Made by a program: the position numbers and the translations under genes. Shown in pieces: positions 1-6,196 of a DNA stretch of 9,391 nucleotides; position 1 is the stretch's first letter; each line of letters begins with the position of its first letter. The notes beneath the pieces were generated by a model. That model made no database searches, had not been told where the DNA came from, and saw nothing but the letters and a program-made list of their open reading frames with translations. Location of the stretch: assembly GCA_009777685.1 (NCBI GenBank), contig WRLJ01000054.1, forward strand, positions 1 through 9,391, written 5' to 3'. Source of the stretch: Oscillospiraceae bacterium (GTDB lineage: Bacteria > Bacillota > Clostridia > Oscillospirales > UBA929).

Positions 1-1
1 G

Positions 2-430
2 GAGCGGCGCGCGCGCCTGCTGTATGCGTTTCTGGGCGTCATTGAGCAGGCGCGGCAGGAGATCGGAACACGCCTGACCGCCCTGCCGGAGCTTGTGACG
101 CGGCTCACGGCGGACTGCCCGGAACTTTCAGATTTTTTCGGGCACATCGGGCGCGTCTGGACGCGGGAGGACTATTCGAGCTTTTCCGGGGCATGGCGCG
201 AGGCGCTGTATCCCCTTGAACTCAGCGCGGAGGACAAGGCTCTGCTGAGCGAGGCGGGCGGAACGCTGGGCCGCTACGACGCCGGCACCCAGGCGGCGGC
301 CCTCAAACGCGCGGGAACCGCGCTTGAACGTCAGTACGAGGCCGCTCTGGCCTCCGCGCGCCGAAACGGAAAGGTATACCGCATCCTGGGCTTCGCCGCC
401 GGCATTATGGCGGTCATTCTGATTCTTTAG
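2..430 (+). CDS. spoIIIAB: Stage III sporulation protein SpoIIIAB (5' end missing)
   Basis: The reading frame is open from the first bases of the window to a TAG at 428-430. The gene therefore begins upstream; the visible part is 142 residues, compared with about 171 in Bacillus subtilis. A GTG at 95 is only an internal valine, because residues encoded before it (RARLLYAFLGVIEQARQEIG) fit the family's conserved helix. The middle is helical and soluble, and the C-terminus ends in a hydrophobic segment (around ILGFAAGIMAVILIL), as in known SpoIIIAB proteins, which have a GspF-like fold. It is an inner-membrane component of the SpoIIIA-SpoIIQ complex made in the mother cell under sigma-E. spoIIIAC follows after 18 bases. 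Identification rests on protein pattern plus perfect operon order. The missing N-terminus should contain the other membrane segment. Confidence 0.93.
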   Translation, partial: ERRARLLYAFLGVIEQARQEIGTRLTALPELVTRLTADCPELSDFFGHIGRVWTREDYSSFSGAWREALYPLELSAEDKALLSEAGGTLGRYDAGTQAAALKRAGTALERQYEAALASARRNGKVYRILGFAAGIMAVILIL

Positions 431-448
431 TCACCAAGGAGGCTGACC

Positions 449-643
449 GTGAGCATCGACTTGATTATCAAAATAGCGGTGATTGGACTGCTGGTGACGA
501 TCCTGTCTCAGGTCCTGACACGTTCGGGGCGGGAAGAACAGGCGACGCTGACGGTCATCGCGGGCCTGGTCGCCGCGGCGCTGGTGGTCGTTCAGGAAGT
601 GGCGGACCTGCTTTCAACGATTCGCGCTCTGTTCGGGCTGTAG
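449..643 (+). CDS. spoIIIAC: Stage III sporulation protein SpoIIIAC
   Basis: A 64-residue membrane protein with two hydrophobic stretches, about residues 3-22 and 33-50, joined by a short charged loop (TRSGREEQ). SpoIIIAC of B. subtilis is 68 residues with the same two-helix layout. The GTG start is supported by an AAGGAGG at 436-442, seven bases upstream. It is one of the small polytopic subunits of the SpoIIIA channel in the outer forespore membrane, related in sequence to the C-terminal part of SpoIIIAD. It sits 18 bases after spoIIIAB and 3 bases before spoIIIAD, so it is cotranscribed. Regulation by sigma-E is known for the family; the promoter is outside the window. Confidence 0.93.
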   Translation: MSIDLIIKIAVIGLLVTILSQVLTRSGREEQATLTVIAGLVAAALVVVQEVADLLSTIRALFGL

Positions 644-646
644 GAG

Positions 647-1039
647 ATGACGGACTCCTTTGTGAGGCTGTGCGCGGCGGCCCTGCTGGGGTCGGCGGTG
701 ATCCTCGTTCTGCGGCGCGGCGCGCCGGAACTGGGCATGGCCCTGAGCTTTCTGCTGGCGACGGGAGCCGCTCTGTTCGGCTTGAGGCTGCTGGGGGATA
801 TCCGCTCCTTTTTCGGAAGCGCGGCGGACATGGCCGGACTTCCGGGGGAGTGGCTGTCGCCCGTGTATAAAACGGTGGGAATCGCCATCCTGTCGCGTTT
901 ATGCGCCGACATGGTCCGCGACACGGGACAGGCCGGTCCCGCCGCCGCGGTGGAAATCGCCGGCGTCATAACGGCCCTGACGGCGGCCCTGCCGCTGATG
1001 CGCGCGATGCTGGAAATGCTGAGGGGGATGGGGCGATGA
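647..1039 (+). CDS. spoIIIAD: Stage III sporulation protein SpoIIIAD
   Basis: A 130-residue membrane protein, matching the family length of about 130. Hydrophobic segments lie near residues 7-24, 30-50 and 98-118. The central motif PVYKTVGIAILSRLCADMVRDTGQ followed by a small-residue helix and VEIAG is typical of SpoIIIAC/AD proteins. The ATG at 647 is preferred over the GTG at 662 because the encoded first residues align with SpoIIIAD N-termini. The only upstream GGAG (643-646) abuts the ATG with no spacer, so initiation probably depends on coupling to spoIIIAC, whose stop is three bases away. Its last codons overlap the spoIIIAE start as ATGA. It acts as a channel subunit in the mother-cell-derived membrane around the forespore. 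Confidence 0.93.
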   Translation: MTDSFVRLCAAALLGSAVILVLRRGAPELGMALSFLLATGAALFGLRLLGDIRSFFGSAADMAGLPGEWLSPVYKTVGIAILSRLCADMVRDTGQAGPAAAVEIAGVITALTAALPLMRAMLEMLRGMGR

Positions 1040-2133
1040 GGCAAAAACAGCGGGGGCCCTATTGGGTCTGCCTGCTCCTGATGATCCTTTTTCTGCCCCG
1101 GCCTTCCGTGTCCGCGCAGAACCTTGTCGACTGGAAGGCGGTAAGCGACGGCATTCCGGAGTCGGCGGAGGAGCTGCTGGAGGGGATTTCGCCGGAGGAG
1201 CTGACCCCGGAACAGGCCGCGCGGCGGATGATCGGCGCGTTCAGCCGCCAGGCGGGCGGGGCGGTGCGCGACACGATGGGCCAGCTGGCGCTCCTGCTGA
1301 GCGTGATCCTGATCTGCGGCGTCTGCGGCACACTCGGCGAGGCCGCCCGCGCGCAGGGGGAAACCCTGAATATCGCCGCCGCCGTCGCCGTCACCACGAT
1401 ATGCGCCGGAGGGCTGGGCAGCCTGATCGGGCGCGCGGGGGCCGCGATCGCCGATATGAACCTGCTGGCCAAGACCCTCATGCCCGCCATGGCCGCTCTT
1501 CAGGCGGCTATGGGATGGCCCGGCGGGGCCGTGGCGCGGCACAGCGCGACCATGCTGTTCAGCGCTCTGCTGTCCGGCGCCGTCAGCGGCGTCATGTTCC
1601 CGCTGACGTATGTCTATATTCTGCTGCTGGCCGTCAACACCGCCATGCCGCGCCCCACTCTCGAACGGCTGGCCGTCTTCCTCAAAAAGAGCGTGACCTT
1701 TGTGCTGACGGCCGGCTTGGCGCTGTTTGTCGCCTATTTCACCGTCAGCGGGACCGTGGCCGGTTCGGCGGACGCCTTTGCCGTCAAAAGCGCAAAGGCC
1801 GGGATCGGCGCGGCCGTCCCCGTCGTCGGCGCGATTATAGCCGAGGCGTCGGAGGCTCTGCTGCTGGGCGGGGGTATCCTCAAAAACGCGCTGGGCCTGT
1901 ACGGCATCCTCGCCGTCGCGGGAATCTGTCTGGAGCCGGTTCTGGGCCTGCTGGCCCGCTGGGTGCTGTTTAAGCTCGGGGCCGCGCTGAGCGCCCCTCT
2001 GGCGGACGAGCGTGTCTCGCGCTTATTGGACGGCCTCTCCGACGCGTTCGGCATGGTGATGGGCATGACCGCGGCCTGTGCGTTCCTGCTCTTTACCAGC
2101 GTGATTTCCATGATGATGACCGGTCAATCGTAA
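1036..2133 (+). CDS. spoIIIAE: Stage III sporulation protein SpoIIIAE
   Basis: A 365-residue polytopic membrane protein; the B. subtilis homologue is about 399. I start it at the ATG at 1036, which overlaps the spoIIIAD stop as ATGA and has an AGGGGG about nine bases upstream. The frame is open further upstream, but only as a shadow of spoIIIAD. Residues 1-27 form a signal peptide: basic residues, a hydrophobic core CLLLMILFL, then a PSVSA-type cleavage site. After an acidic extracytoplasmic stretch (30-80) there are roughly seven hydrophobic segments, near residues 82-100, 112-131, 172-200, 216-236, 256-280, 287-313 and 335-362. SpoIIIAE is the largest integral membrane subunit of the SpoIIIA complex and has a permease-like character. 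The assignment is secure from operon position and topology. Confidence 0.95.
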   Translation: MRQKQRGPYWVCLLLMILFLPRPSVSAQNLVDWKAVSDGIPESAEELLEGISPEELTPEQAARRMIGAFSRQAGGAVRDTMGQLALLLSVILICGVCGTLGEAARAQGETLNIAAAVAVTTICAGGLGSLIGRAGAAIADMNLLAKTLMPAMAALQAAMGWPGGAVARHSATMLFSALLSGAVSGVMFPLTYVYILLLAVNTAMPRPTLERLAVFLKKSVTFVLTAGLALFVAYFTVSGTVAGSADAFAVKSAKAGIGAAVPVVGAIIAEASEALLLGGGILKNALGLYGILAVAGICLEPVLGLLARWVLFKLGAALSAPLADERVSRLLDGLSDAFGMVMGMTAACAFLLFTSVISMMMTGQS

Positions 2134-2165
2134 AGCCGGATCAGGCAAGGAAGGAGGCGAACCTC

Positions 2166-2657
2166 ATGGACGGCATTCTCAAGCTCGCCCTCTCGGCGGC
2201 GGCGACCGCTCTGCTGACCGGAATCCTCGCGTCCGTCACGCCCCGGGGGGGAGGGCGGCGCGTGGTGGAAATGTGCGGCGGGCTTCTGTTATTGCTCGTA
2301 CTGCTGCGTCCCTTCGGCGCTCTCGGTACCGGCGGCGGCGGTGTATGGGACCTGGAGGCCCTGCGCGCCGGAGAGACGGAGGCGTCCATCCTGCGGGAAG
2401 GACGGGAATGGATAAATCAAATCATAGCGGAAAGGACAGGTGCATATATTTTGAACAAGTCTGAGGCGGCGGGCCTGGCCGTGCAAGTCCATGTCGTCTG
2501 CAGCGACGATGTTTCCGTCCCCGTGCCGTGGGCCGTCACGATCCGGAGCGCGCGCCCCGAGCACGCGCGCGGCGCACTGGCGAGGATGCTGGAGGAGGAG
2601 CTGGGGATCCCCCCGGAACGCCAGTATTTCGAGCTGATCGGGGGGACGGCCCGATGA
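2166..2657 (+). CDS. spoIIIAF: Stage III sporulation protein SpoIIIAF
   Basis: A 163-residue protein, shorter than the roughly 206 residues in B. subtilis. Two N-terminal membrane segments (about 6-24 and 34-50) flank a basic loop. They are followed by a soluble domain from about residue 80 to the end, with alternating beta strands (VQVHVVCSD, WAVTIRSA) and helices that suit the ring-building fold reported for the family. The ATG at 2166 has a strong AAGGAGG at 2151-2157, eight bases upstream, after a 32-base gap from spoIIIAE. Its stop overlaps the spoIIIAG start as ATGA, implying coupled translation. It contributes to the channel complex on the mother-cell side of the intermembrane space. 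Confidence 0.92.
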   Translation: MDGILKLALSAAATALLTGILASVTPRGGGRRVVEMCGGLLLLLVLLRPFGALGTGGGGVWDLEALRAGETEASILREGREWINQIIAERTGAYILNKSEAAGLAVQVHVVCSDDVSVPVPWAVTIRSARPEHARGALARMLEEELGIPPERQYFELIGGTAR

Positions 2658-3172
2658 CGCTCAATTGGCGCGACGCGGCGCGCGGGCTGGGCAAATACAA
2701 GGTCATTCTTCCGGTCATTCTGCTGGGGCTACTGATGATCCTGTGGCCCTCATCGGGCAAGACCCCGGAAGCGGCGGACGTCTCATACGCCCCGTTCCCT
2801 CTGCGCGAGACGGAGCAGAGCCTTGAGGCGGCGCTGGGCGCGATCGCCGGGGCCGGACAAGTGAAGGTGATGCTGACACTGAAAACCGATATGACGCTGG
2901 TTTTGCAGGAGGACGTCAAGCAGAGAAACGATGTCCGGGAGGAGGGAGCCGCCAGCACGTCACTCACGGAAAGGGAGGCGAAAACCGTCCTGACCGGCGG
3001 ATCCTCCGGCCGGCCCGTCGTGATCCGGCGCGTATACCCGGAGTTCCGCGGCGCGCTCGTCGTATGCGAAGGCGGCGCCGATCCCCGCGTCCGCCTGGCC
3101 GTCGTCCAGGCCGTGTCGTCGCTGACGGGGCTGGGAAGCGATAAGATCACCGTTACCGCCATGAAAGACTGA
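2654..3172 (+). CDS. spoIIIAG: Stage III sporulation protein SpoIIIAG
   Basis: A 172-residue protein with one N-terminal membrane anchor (about residues 15-31) and an extracytoplasmic domain. In B. subtilis SpoIIIAG (about 229 residues) forms a large 30-fold ring related to YscJ/FliF ring proteins; this copy is shorter. Visible family features are the segment ALGAIAGAGQVKVMLTL, the polar insertion (residues 84-118) that in homologues forms extra beta strands, then PVVIRRVYPEFRGALVVCEG and a C-terminal VQAVSSLTGLGSDKITV. The start is the ATG at 2654, inside the spoIIIAF stop (ATGA), with a G-run upstream. Starts further upstream would only read through spoIIIAF in a shadow frame. The protein should sit in the intermembrane space and stack with the SpoIIIAH-SpoIIQ ring. 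Confidence 0.94.
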   Translation: MTLNWRDAARGLGKYKVILPVILLGLLMILWPSSGKTPEAADVSYAPFPLRETEQSLEAALGAIAGAGQVKVMLTLKTDMTLVLQEDVKQRNDVREEGAASTSLTEREAKTVLTGGSSGRPVVIRRVYPEFRGALVVCEGGADPRVRLAVVQAVSSLTGLGSDKITVTAMKD

Positions 3173-3209
3173 ACATAAAAACTTTGACAGCGAAAGGACT
3201 GGTAACCCA

Positions 3210-3749
3210 ATGAAACTCTGGAAACGAAACGCCGTGGTATCCTGTATCATTCTGTTTGTGTGCATCGCGCTGTACCTAAGCTGGGCGTATGGCCGGGAGA
3301 ATCAGGAGCAGGCCATGTTTGACCCGCTGCTGACGCAATCGCCGGACAGCGCGGCGGATTTGTCCAGCCCCGCGCCGGAGGTCCCGTCGGCGGGCGACTA
3401 TTTCACGGAGACCCGGCTGGCGCGGATGCAGGCGCGCGACAACGCGCTGTCGATCCTCGGGCAGGCCGCCGGCAATACGGAAACCTCGCAGGCGATTCTG
3501 GACAACGTCGCCATGGAGATCGAACGCCTGTCCGCCTACGCCATGAGCGAGGCCAATATCGAGACCCTCGTGCGCGCCCAGGGCTTTGAGGACTGCGTGG
3601 CCTTCATCAACCAGGACGGCATCACCGTTGTGGTCACAAGCCCCATCGGCGGCCTGACCTCTCCCGACGTCGCCAAAATCCGCGACATCATTCTCCATGA
3701 AACCGCTCTCACAGCGGCGGATATCACCCTGATCGGCAAAGAAATATAA
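3210..3749 (+). CDS. spoIIIAH: Stage III sporulation protein SpoIIIAH
   Basis: A 179-residue protein with a short basic N-terminus, one membrane segment (about residues 8-27), a flexible Pro/Ser-rich linker (40-62) and a ring-building domain (about 68-179). The C-terminal block from SEANIETLVRAQGFEDCVAF through the glycine-containing turn to the end is close to typical Clostridia SpoIIIAH. It is the mother-cell partner that binds forespore SpoIIQ across the intermembrane space, forming the outer-to-inner link of the feeding channel and the engulfment ratchet. The ATG at 3210 has an AAAGGA at 3193-3198, eleven bases upstream. It is the last spoIIIA gene, 37 bases after spoIIIAG, and is followed by a 78-base gap containing a separate promoter. 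Confidence 0.95.
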   Translation: MKLWKRNAVVSCIILFVCIALYLSWAYGRENQEQAMFDPLLTQSPDSAADLSSPAPEVPSAGDYFTETRLARMQARDNALSILGQAAGNTETSQAILDNVAMEIERLSAYAMSEANIETLVRAQGFEDCVAFINQDGITVVVTSPIGGLTSPDVAKIRDIILHETALTAADITLIGKEI

Positions 3750-3754
3750 AAGGC

Positions 3755-3783
3755 TTTTCAAAGCGGATTCTATATGATATACT
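3755..3783 (+). promoter_or_regulatory. Extended -10 sigma-A-type promoter for the asp23 gene
   Basis: In the 78-base gap after spoIIIAH there is a TTTTCA (-35, 3755-3760), a 17-base spacer and a TATACT (-10, 3778-3783), with the extended TGN motif at 3775-3777. The predicted start is near 3790, about 38 bases before the asp23 GTG. This would let the Asp23-family gene be expressed in vegetative cells, independently of the sporulation operon. It is a pattern match only. Confidence 0.6.
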
Positions 3784-3827
3784 GGAAACCGTAAATCCAA
3801 AAGAGAACGGAACGGAGTGGATCGGCT

Positions 3828-4196
3828 GTGGGTGAAAACCGCGAAACCGTCATTACGCTGGAGGCAAACGGGTCTCTGCACATTTCGGAGGACGTGGTGG
3901 CCTCGATCATCGCGGCGGCTGTGTCGGAGGTGGAGGGCGTTACGCTCGCGGGCGCGGCGGGCGTCCCTGAAATGCTGGGCAAAAGGAGTCACACCAAGGG
4001 CGTGCGGCTGACACTGGACGCCCGGACGGTGAACGCGGACATCGCCGTGCTGGTGAGCTACGGACGCCCCATCGTCCCGCTTTGCTCCAAGGTGCAGGAG
4101 ACGATCTTCAATGCGCTTGAGTCTATGGCGGGCCTGATTCCGGGCCTGATCAACATCCACGTCAGCGGGATCACCTTCACCAAGGAAAAAAAATAG
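3828..4196 (+). CDS. Asp23/Gls24 family envelope stress response protein (YqhY-like)
   Basis: A 122-residue soluble protein that is almost entirely one Asp23/Gls24 domain (PF03780). The family pattern is clear: GSLHISEDVVASIIAAAVSEVEGV at the N-terminus, a central beta strand pair with ADIAVLVSYG, then a helix VQETIFNALESMAG and the closing strand INIHVSGITF. The GTG at 3828 is preceded by a GGAG (3814-3817) ten bases away. In B. subtilis the homologue YqhY lies in the same neighbourhood (spoIIIA, accB, accC, yqhY, nusB) and is linked genetically to acetyl-CoA carboxylase; exact function is unsettled. In many Clostridia the gene directly follows spoIIIAH and precedes nusB. Here nusB is absent and a convergent ABC operon follows. 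The gene ends in an A8 tract (4186-4193). Confidence 0.9.
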   Translation: MGENRETVITLEANGSLHISEDVVASIIAAAVSEVEGVTLAGAAGVPEMLGKRSHTKGVRLTLDARTVNADIAVLVSYGRPIVPLCSKVQETIFNALESMAGLIPGLINIHVSGITFTKEKK

Positions 4197-4213
4197 GCGG
4201 AAAAGACAATCTA

Positions 4214-4250
4214 AAGCTCCCGCGCCCATAGCCGGCGCGGGAGCTTAATT
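4214..4250. terminator. Rho-independent terminator between convergent asp23 and ABC operon
   Basis: A perfect 13-bp stem pairs 4214-4226 with 4234-4246 around a 7-base loop. On the + strand it is followed by AATTTT, on the - strand by a discontinuous T-rich stretch (TTGTCTTTT). It lies 17 bases after the asp23 stop and 14 bases past the end of the ATPase gene, so it probably serves both. The T-tracts are modest, but the stem is very GC-rich. Confidence 0.8.
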
Positions 4251-4260
4251 TTGCCGCTTT

Positions 4261-4926
4261 TCACTCTTCCAGCGTCCCGTCATGGATCCTCAGCGCCACG
4301 TCCGCCTGCTCCGCCACCGCCGGGTCGTGGGTCACGACGATGACGCAGACATTCTCCGTCCGGGCCAGATTCTTCAGCAGCAGCACGATATTCAGGCTGT
4401 TTTCCGTGTCGAGGTTGCCCGTCGGTTCGTCGGCCAGGATAAACTCCGTCTTGTTGGCCAGCGCCCGCGCGATGGCCACGCGCTGCCGCTCGCCGCCGGA
4501 CAGCATCGACGGCAGGCGGCTGTGCATCGTCTCGTCAATGCCGACGCTTGACAGCTTTTCCTCGGCGATCCGGCGCGCCTCGTCCTTCGGGACCTTCCGG
4601 TATTCCAGCGGGAACATCACGTTCTCCAGCGCGGTGAGCAGCGGGAACAGGTTCAGGTTTTGGTAGATGACCGAAACATGCTCCAGCCGGTAACGGTCCC
4701 GGTCGATCCCCGCGATGTCCGTTTCGCCGAGAAACACCGCGCCGGAGGCAGGGTTGGCCAATCCCGCGATCATCGACAGCAGGGTCGTTTTGCCGCTGCC
4801 GCTCCGGCCCGCCACGGCGTAGAACTTGCCCCGCTCAAACACATAGCTCACACCGTCCAGAGCGCGGACGATGTGGTATTTGTTCTTAAACTCGTACTTT
4901 ACGTCTTTCAGCGTTACGGTTTCCAT
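4261..4926 (-). CDS. ABC transporter ATP-binding protein (MacB/LolD type)
   Basis: A 221-residue ATPase of the MacB/LolD/FtsE class. All motifs are intact: Walker A GRSGSGKT (residues 40-47), Q-loop glutamine at 89, signature LSGGERQR (142-149), Walker B FILADE (162-167) with D-loop NLD (171-173), and the H-loop histidine at 200. The motif DEPTGNLD is typical of this class. I start it at the ATG at 4926: an AAGGAG lies seven bases upstream, and that same AAGGAG forms the last codons of the preceding permease. An in-frame start at 4944 would fall inside the permease gene and lacks such a site. The gap to the permease is four bases, so the two are cotranslated. It powers the two FtsX-domain permeases encoded upstream; the substrate is unknown. 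Confidence 0.93.
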   Translation of the reverse strand: METVTLKDVKYEFKNKYHIVRALDGVSYVFERGKFYAVAGRSGSGKTTLLSMIAGLANPASGAVFLGETDIAGIDRDRYRLEHVSVIYQNLNLFPLLTALENVMFPLEYRKVPKDEARRIAEEKLSSVGIDETMHSRLPSMLSGGERQRVAIARALANKTEFILADEPTGNLDTENSLNIVLLLKNLARTENVCVIVVTHDPAVAEQADVALRIHDGTLEE

Positions 4927-4930
4927 TTCG

Positions 4931-6196
4931 CTACTCCTTATCAACCAAAATTTTCAAAACATCCGTGCCCGCCGCCCGGATGGCCGAGAAGGCCGCCCCC
5001 AGCATAAAGCACACCAGAAACAGCGCCGTCCGCGCGGGCGATACATATCCCCACGTCAGGGCGGCCAGGCCGCATCCCAGCAGCGCGCCCGCCGCGCCGA
5101 GAGCGGTCTGCTCCAGCAGGGAGCCGAAGAAAATATCCCGCTTGCGGACGCCGACGCTGCGCATCACGGCAAACTCCGGCTTTCTGCGGCGGGTCAGCAA
5201 AAAGCTCGCCAAAAAGCCGACGCAGACGGAAATCACGTACACCAGCGGCGTGGCCGCGTCGACCAGGATCATGTTTTGCATCAGCGGCTCGATCGCGTCG
5301 TAAAAGCCGGAGTCGTAGACCGTCATCGAAATGGGGCGGTTTTCGTACACCGGGCCGACGCGGGGGAAGTTCCGCCACGCGGTCTGCTTAAACTCGGACA
5401 GCTTCCGGTTATCCGCCAGCGTCGCGGAAAGGAGGTCGGTATAGGGCGTCTGGCCGTCGGATAGGACGCCGGCGCCGCTGGCCGTCCAGAAGGGGCAGTA
5501 TAGGAAGCCGTATTCCATGTCGTCTACCGTGCCGACGACCGTCAGCTCCAGCCCGATGTCTTGGGGCGGGATGACGGTGGCCTCGTGGAGAGAAGGGCTA
5601 AAAACCCATACGCCGTCTATGATTTCATAGCTGCCGGGCCGGACTTCCGTCGTGGTCGTCACGGTTTGCACAGACTGGACGGTGAGACGCAAAACGCCGT
5701 CCTCCGCCGCCGCCAGCATGTCCGCGCCGACCAGGCACACCGGCTCGTCCGTTTCCAGCACACTCTCGTCATACCCCTCGAAAAACGTGACCGCCGCGCC
5801 GGCTTCCGGGGCGGGAAGCGCCGCAAAGGCCGTGATGCCCGTCAGCGCCCCCGGCATCGGACGCCCCGCTATCTCGGTGATGACCAGCGTCCGCTTGAGC
5901 CGAAGATTTTCCGTGTAGCCGTACAGGGGAAACGCCCGCTCGTCCGGGCTGGTGAAAACCCGGAAATCCTTCCCGGTGATGAACAGCCCGTCCGTGAGGT
6001 AGCCGCTGTTGTTGCTCAGCTCCACGACGATCTCGAAGTGGTCCAGCACGTTCCGGTGTTCCGCCTCCATCCACGCCTTCAGCCCGCCCAGCAGGTTGAT
6101 CAGGAACACCAGAGCAAGGCTCAGGGCCGGCACGGCAAGGCTTTTATACCCCTCACGGGGCAAACGCTTTAAGAAGTAACCCGCGATGTACCTCAA
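4931..6196 (-). CDS. FtsX-like ABC permease, 421 residues, TTG start
   Basis: A membrane protein with the MacB-type plan: one N-terminal membrane helix (about 19-38), a large extracytoplasmic domain (about 40-310) and three C-terminal helices (about 313-335, 361-381, 389-406) forming the FtsX domain (PF02687). Between the second and third helices is the cytoplasmic coupling loop RRRKPEFAVMRSVGVRKRDI, where the ATPase docks. The start must be TTG at 6196: an in-frame TGA occurs just upstream (before codons GGA AAG GAA), and no ATG or GTG lies between. The TTG overlaps the upstream permease stop as TTGA, with an AAAGGA about ten bases away. It is the middle gene of a three-gene operon and probably pairs with the 688-residue permease. 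Substrate and exact role are not deducible from sequence. Confidence 0.88.
   Translation of the reverse strand: MRYIAGYFLKRLPREGYKSLAVPALSLALVFLINLLGGLKAWMEAEHRNVLDHFEIVVELSNNSGYLTDGLFITGKDFRVFTSPDERAFPLYGYTENLRLKRTLVITEIAGRPMPGALTGITAFAALPAPEAGAAVTFFEGYDESVLETDEPVCLVGADMLAAAEDGVLRLTVQSVQTVTTTTEVRPGSYEIIDGVWVFSPSLHEATVIPPQDIGLELTVVGTVDDMEYGFLYCPFWTASGAGVLSDGQTPYTDLLSATLADNRKLSEFKQTAWRNFPRVGPVYENRPISMTVYDSGFYDAIEPLMQNMILVDAATPLVYVISVCVGFLASFLLTRRRKPEFAVMRSVGVRKRDIFFGSLLEQTALGAAGALLGCGLAALTWGYVSPARTALFLVCFMLGAAFSAIRAAGTDVLKILVDKE

Noticed and set aside
592..1542. Long open frame on the - strand (316 codons) across spoIIIAC-AE
   Set aside because: It is antisense to three secure sporulation genes and rich in Arg, Pro and Ala. 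Such shadow frames are expected in GC-rich DNA.
3184..3189. TTGACA just upstream of spoIIIAH as an internal promoter
   Set aside because: No -10 sequence occurs at 16-18 bases; the position would put it on top of the spoIIIAH start codon.
4186..4193. A8 tract at the end of asp23 as a programmed frameshift site
   Set aside because: It lies two codons before the stop; slippage would add only sequence in the terminator region, with no alternative domain to reach.
3276..4229. 317-codon - strand frame across spoIIIAH and asp23
   Set aside because: Antisense to two clearly recognised genes, runs through the terminator stem, and has a composition typical of a shadow frame.
4660..5464. Overlapping + strand frames inside the ATPase and 421-residue permease
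   Set aside because: Low-complexity, His/Arg/Gln-rich translations opposite intact ABC genes with full motifs.
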